Assembly: GCF_034427455.1 (NCBI RefSeq)
Contig: NZ_JAXQNN010000001.1
Coordinates: 496,001 to 560,000 of the forward strand
DNA from: Jeotgalibacillus haloalkalitolerans
GTDB taxonomy: Bacteria; Bacillota; Bacilli; Bacillales; Jeotgalibacillaceae
Reading direction: 5' to 3'
Length of the DNA stretch: 64,000 nt
Of this stretch, positions 60,703-64,000 are shown piece after piece; position 1 is the first letter of the stretch; each line of letters opens with the position of its first letter. The notes beneath the pieces were generated by a model. It searched no databases and had not been told where the DNA came from. It was given only the letters and a program-made list of their open reading frames with translations. A program made the translations under genes and the position numbers.

Positions 60703-61554
60703 ATGAAGTACGAAATCACGCATATTAATACATTTAATTATTCAACAGCAGTTGATCAAAGTATGAACGAGATCAGACTTAAACCGAGAACAGATGAATG
60801 TCAGCGTCTTCTGGCATACAGAACGGAACTGACACCTGCTGCACTTACAAAAGAGTATCAGGATATCTGGGGGAATAATGTGGAATCATTTTTTATCGCT
60901 GAGATACACCAGTCGCTCGAAGTTAAAACAATCTCAACAATCAGTATCCAGCGAAGTCCATTCATAGAACGGATAGACTATTCACCGGAAATGAAATCAA
61001 TTTTCCATTCAAACATTTTCAGACAGCAGTATTTGCCATTTTTAAATCAGACGGGGTATACATTTGTCACGCAGGATCAGATTAATAAAGTGATTAATGA
61101 AATCGGAGATACTGAAAATCCCGTTAAATTCTCACTGGATCTGATGAGATATGTATATAACCTGTTCACATACGATCCTGAAGCAACGGATGTGAATACA
61201 AAAGCAACCGAATCGATCGAAGGGTGTAAAGGAGTATGTCAGGATTATGCCCACGTCATGATCGGGCTGCTCAGAGCACACAATATTCCGGCGCGATATA
61301 TCAGCGGCTATCTCTATGTCGGAGAAGATTCAGCGCTGGTCGGTGATGCCGCGACTCACGCATGGGTTGAAGTGATGGTGCCGGGTATTGGATGGGTCGG
61401 ACTGGATCCAACAAACAATGTAGAAGCGCTTGAGAATCATATCAGAATCGGAGTAGGACGTGACTATGCTGATGTCAGTCCACTTCAGGGTGTATACCGC
61501 GGGGGAGAACAGGAGCTTGATGTGAAAGTCAGCGTTAAACTGCTGGATCAGTAA
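60703..61554 (+). CDS. Transglutaminase-like protein
   Basis: 283 residues. N-terminal beta domain (YEITHINTFNYSTAVDQSMNEIRLKPR), then transglutaminase core: Cys in GCKGVCQDYAHVMIGLLR (about residue 182), His in DAATHAWVEVMV (about 223) and Asp in GWVGLDPTNN (about 238). Likely a peptidase or amidase that acts on the product of the ATP-grasp enzyme. Third gene of the cluster. Confidence 0.92.
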   Translation: MKYEITHINTFNYSTAVDQSMNEIRLKPRTDECQRLLAYRTELTPAALTKEYQDIWGNNVESFFIAEIHQSLEVKTISTISIQRSPFIERIDYSPEMKSIFHSNIFRQQYLPFLNQTGYTFVTQDQINKVINEIGDTENPVKFSLDLMRYVYNLFTYDPEATDVNTKATESIEGCKGVCQDYAHVMIGLLRAHNIPARYISGYLYVGEDSALVGDAATHAWVEVMVPGIGWVGLDPTNNVEALENHIRIGVGRDYADVSPLQGVYRGGEQELDVKVSVKLLDQ

Positions 61555-61654
61555 AATTGCTGTATCGAAGTGAAAAAGGCGATGTATAAAATGAGTCTTG
61601 GACTACAAGATCATTATATAGAGCGAAAAGTATTTTTCAATAGAATCCTTCTCA

Positions 61655-61772
61655 GTGGAACGGAGCGTAAGGTGGCGACTCCTGCGGCAGGAAGGGACGC
61701 GTGAGACCTGGCATGGCGAAGCCTGCGGGCTCACCGCCCGGCCGCGGAAAGCGTCCCCCTGAAACGGTTAAA
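61655..61772 (+). repeat. Family A palindromic element
   Basis: AACGGAGCGTAAGGTGGCGACTCC ... GCCCGGCCGCGGAAAGCGTCCCCCTGAAACGG. Direct-orientation near-copy of the element that follows 85 bases later and of the one at 11 bp. Confidence 0.85.
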
Positions 61773-61841
61773 AGAGGCTGGACATTTTTGTTCATGCCTC
61801 TTCTTTTGTATTTACGCTTTGTTAAAGTCCATTGATGTTTC

Positions 61842-61977
61842 TGCACAGCTGGTGATCGAAGCGTAAGGTGGCGACTCCTGCGGCAGGAAGGGACGTGAGA
61901 GACCAGGCATGGCGAAGCCTGCGGGCTCACCGCCCGGCAGCGGAAAGCGTCCCCCTGAAGCGTAGATCAACAGCCAA
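61842..61977 (+). repeat. Family A palindromic element, second tandem copy
   Basis: CACAGCTGGTGATCGAAGCG to TGAAGCGTAGATCAACAGCC; about 90% like the previous copy. The two occupy most of the 523-base gap after the transglutaminase gene. Confidence 0.85.
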
Positions 61978-62077
61978 CTTTAACAAAGTCTATATTTAAA
62001 TAAGAGCACATCCACACCGCTGGAATTGTTTAGGGATCGAAGTAATGGTCGATATAAGGATAAAGGCGGTGAACACG

Positions 62078-62722
62078 ATGAAGTCACGGACTGCAGCAGT
62101 GATTGGTTCGCATACAGCCACAGGCCGTGAACTAATTAAAGAACTGTGTTCACGCCGCATGTATGCTGAAGTAATTGTTCTGTCTGAATCTGAGGTGACA
62201 TACAGCCATGAGAAAATGTCAGAGCGAATCATTGATTTCAGATACTTCGAAGCGGGTCACCTCGGTATTGTGGATGATGTGTTTTGCTGTATGCAGCCTT
62301 CCAACGACCCGTGGTTTGATCCGCTCATGGTGGCTGCAGCAGTGAAGAAAAGTAATGCCTCACAGTATCTTGCATTATCTTCTATGGGAGCAGATCCCCG
62401 TTCTATATTAAGACTGAATAGAATGTATGGCGAATACGAGCTTCAGCTCAAAAAACTAAAGCTTCCCTCTCTCCATATTTTCCGTCCATCCATTTTGTTG
62501 ACAAATCCGGATGACTTTGGCGTGAAAGAGTCAGCTGCAGAGAAAATCATGACTTTCGCAGGCTGGGCGATGGTTGGCCCCTTAAAAACGTACAAGGGCA
62601 TCAGAGCCTCACAGCTGGCACTTGCAATGACTGAAAAGGCGCTCAACGGTAAATTTCCAATTGCAGCAATCTATAAATCCGGTGAAATTGAAAACACGAA
62701 AAGAAGTGAATCAGAGACTTAA
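62078..62722 (+). CDS. NAD(P)-binding SDR-like oxidoreductase
   Basis: 214 residues, atypical SDR / NAD(P)-binding domain like HTATIP2/TIP30-type proteins. Starts TAAVIGSHTATGRELIKEL with a Rossmann strand and loop, then YLALSSMGADPRSI, where Ser is near the active site, and YELQLKKLKLPSLHIFRPSIL. ATG at 62078 follows AAGGCGG. Function unknown. Precedes an antiporter by 73 bases. Confidence 0.82.
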   Translation: MKSRTAAVIGSHTATGRELIKELCSRRMYAEVIVLSESEVTYSHEKMSERIIDFRYFEAGHLGIVDDVFCCMQPSNDPWFDPLMVAAAVKKSNASQYLALSSMGADPRSILRLNRMYGEYELQLKKLKLPSLHIFRPSILLTNPDDFGVKESAAEKIMTFAGWAMVGPLKTYKGIRASQLALAMTEKALNGKFPIAAIYKSGEIENTKRSESET

Positions 62723-62795
62723 TTCTTCTTTAAAAGCAGGATAACTGGTAAAGTATTATGCATATCAGTTTGAACTTAAAGGTGGTGTCACGGAG

Positions 62796-64000
62796 TTGTT
62801 TAATTCTCTGTTATTTACGGCGATGCTTGTCGTCTTTTTAGGAATACTGTCACAATGGCTTTCATGGCGCATCCGTATGCCTGCGATCGTCGTCATGTCG
62901 GTTGCCGGAATTATCGTCGGACCGGTACTCGGGTTTATTAATCCTGAGCAGGAGTTTGGTGATTTATACGGACCGATTATTTCGATGGCCGTTGCGATTA
63001 TCTTATTTGAAGGAAGTCTGCAGCTGGACTTCCGGGAAATACGTGATCTCGGCAGGCCCGTTTTCAGAATCGTGACATTCGGTGCTTTTATTGCCTGGAT
63101 TCTCGGATCATTAACAGCGCATTACATAGCAGGACTTTCTTTACCTGTCGCGTTTGTCATCGGGGGACTGTTCATTGTAACAGGACCTACCGTGATTTTG
63201 CCGCTTCTTAGACAGGCAAAACTGAAGCCGAGGCCGGCAAAAATTTTAAAATGGGAAGGGATCATTGTAGATCCATTCGGTGTCCTTCTTGCATTATTTG
63301 CATTTCAGATTATCCTGTTCTTTATTGACGAAGCAGTTACATTTACAAACCTGCTCCTCTTCTTTGGTGCCGCGGCCTTTGCAACCGTGCTCGGCTGGGC
63401 GCTCGGACGTGGTATGGGATGGATGTTTGAAAAGGGGTATATTCCTGAATTTCTAAAGTCACCTGTTCTATTTGCTGTCGTTCTGTTCTGTTTTAGTGTG
63501 GCAGATGAAGTGATGCATGAAACAGGTCTGTTATCGGTTACAGCAATGGGAATGACTATGGCAAATATGCATATTTCATCTATTGGTGATATGCGTCATT
63601 TCAAAGAAAATATCTCAGTACTGCTGATTTCAACAATTTTTATCATGCTGACAGCGTCACTGCAGGTAGAAACATTACTTGAAATCTTTAACTTAAGAAT
63701 CATCGGCTATGTTGTACTGATGCTGTTGATTGTTAGACCGCTATCCATCTGGCTGTCGACGATCGGAACGGATTTGTCCTGGCAGGAGCGGACGCTTGTC
63801 GGCTGGATTGCACCGCGTGGAATCGTCGCGCTGACTGTATCCGGCTACTTTGCATCCGTGTTGCTTGATACGGGGTTTGAAGATGCTGAAATTTTGACTG
63901 CGCTCACCTTTGCGCTGGTCTTCTCCACTGTAGTTGCCCACGGATTTTCTATTGGCTGGGTAGCGAAAAAGCTGAAGCTTGCAAATGATGAGGGACCTGG
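62796..64000 (+). CDS. CPA1-type sodium:proton antiporter, cut by window end
   Basis: At least 400 residues from a TTG at 62796 (after AAAGGTGG); the frame stays open to the window edge. Ten or more membrane segments. MPAIVVMSVAGIIVGPVLGFINP near the start, then TGPTVILPLLRQ and GIIVDPFGVLLA with the ion-binding Asp, and WIAPRGIVALTVSGY near residue 340, all NhaP-like. Sodium export in exchange for protons fits a halotolerant lifestyle. The C-terminal part is missing here. Confidence 0.9.
   Translation, partial: MFNSLLFTAMLVVFLGILSQWLSWRIRMPAIVVMSVAGIIVGPVLGFINPEQEFGDLYGPIISMAVAIILFEGSLQLDFREIRDLGRPVFRIVTFGAFIAWILGSLTAHYIAGLSLPVAFVIGGLFIVTGPTVILPLLRQAKLKPRPAKILKWEGIIVDPFGVLLALFAFQIILFFIDEAVTFTNLLLFFGAAAFATVLGWALGRGMGWMFEKGYIPEFLKSPVLFAVVLFCFSVADEVMHETGLLSVTAMGMTMANMHISSIGDMRHFKENISVLLISTIFIMLTASLQVETLLEIFNLRIIGYVVLMLLIVRPLSIWLSTIGTDLSWQERTLVGWIAPRGIVALTVSGYFASVLLDTGFEDAEILTALTFALVFSTVVAHGFSIGWVAKKLKLANDEGP

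Overview
The window reads as chromosome of a Gram-positive Bacillales bacterium (Bacillaceae or Caryophanaceae; a halotolerant genus such as Jeotgalibacillus is only a guess). Reasons: AGGAGG-type ribosome binding sites with frequent GTG/TTG starts, a sigma-B promoter, an S-box riboswitch, cre-like sites, an argCJBD/carAB-argF arginine locus and many B. subtilis-type proteins (YwbE, YuzF, YflT, YfmM). No phage, insertion sequence, CRISPR, tRNA or rRNA was found.

Layout. 0.15-7.9 kb (minus): a carbohydrate module with LacI regulator, lipoprotein binding protein, MalF/MalG-type permeases without their own ATPase, then ThuA and two Gfo/Idh/MocA dehydrogenases. 8.3-11.7 kb (plus): HAD phosphatase, aldo-keto reductase and a sigma-B-type stress protein with a long hydrophilic tail. 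12.9-22.8 kb (minus): arginine biosynthesis with promoter-overlapping and intragenic ARG-box-like operators. 23-33.9 kb: small and repair genes, among them a VOC protein, a degenerate BceR-like receiver, an MsrA-MsrB fusion, an rRNA methylase, a nuclease-helicase and a Mn catalase. 34.2-39 kb (plus): acetate-type permease operon (DUF485, SSS permease, CBS-DUF294 sensor, DEDDh exonuclease) behind a cre. 39.5-45.4 kb: M20 dipeptidase, an unidentified large structured RNA candidate with its own promoter, a CNNM/CorC protein, and an S-box-controlled flavin monooxygenase plus ATP-grasp pair. 46.3-50.6 kb: two arsenic loci (arsR-arsP-Cys miniprotein; arsR-arsB-arsC). 50.9-64 kb: proC, an ABC-F protein, MarR-MATE, two Na+/H+-type antiporters and the ATP-grasp/alpha-E/transglutaminase cluster.

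The most unusual content lies between genes. At least eleven hexameric arrays share a strict 21-bp period (two DNA turns) although their units differ in sequence. They fall into two clear classes, GAAC-core and TGTC-core; a less regular third class may be present. The TGTC arrays share a 21-21-22-21 step pattern over their first four spacings and occur partly as two inverted copies of an array-spacer-array element. A separate family of roughly 100-130-bp palindromic elements occurs at nine places. I know of no name for the 21-bp arrays; together with the ~400-nt RNA at 41 kb they are the best candidates for something undescribed.
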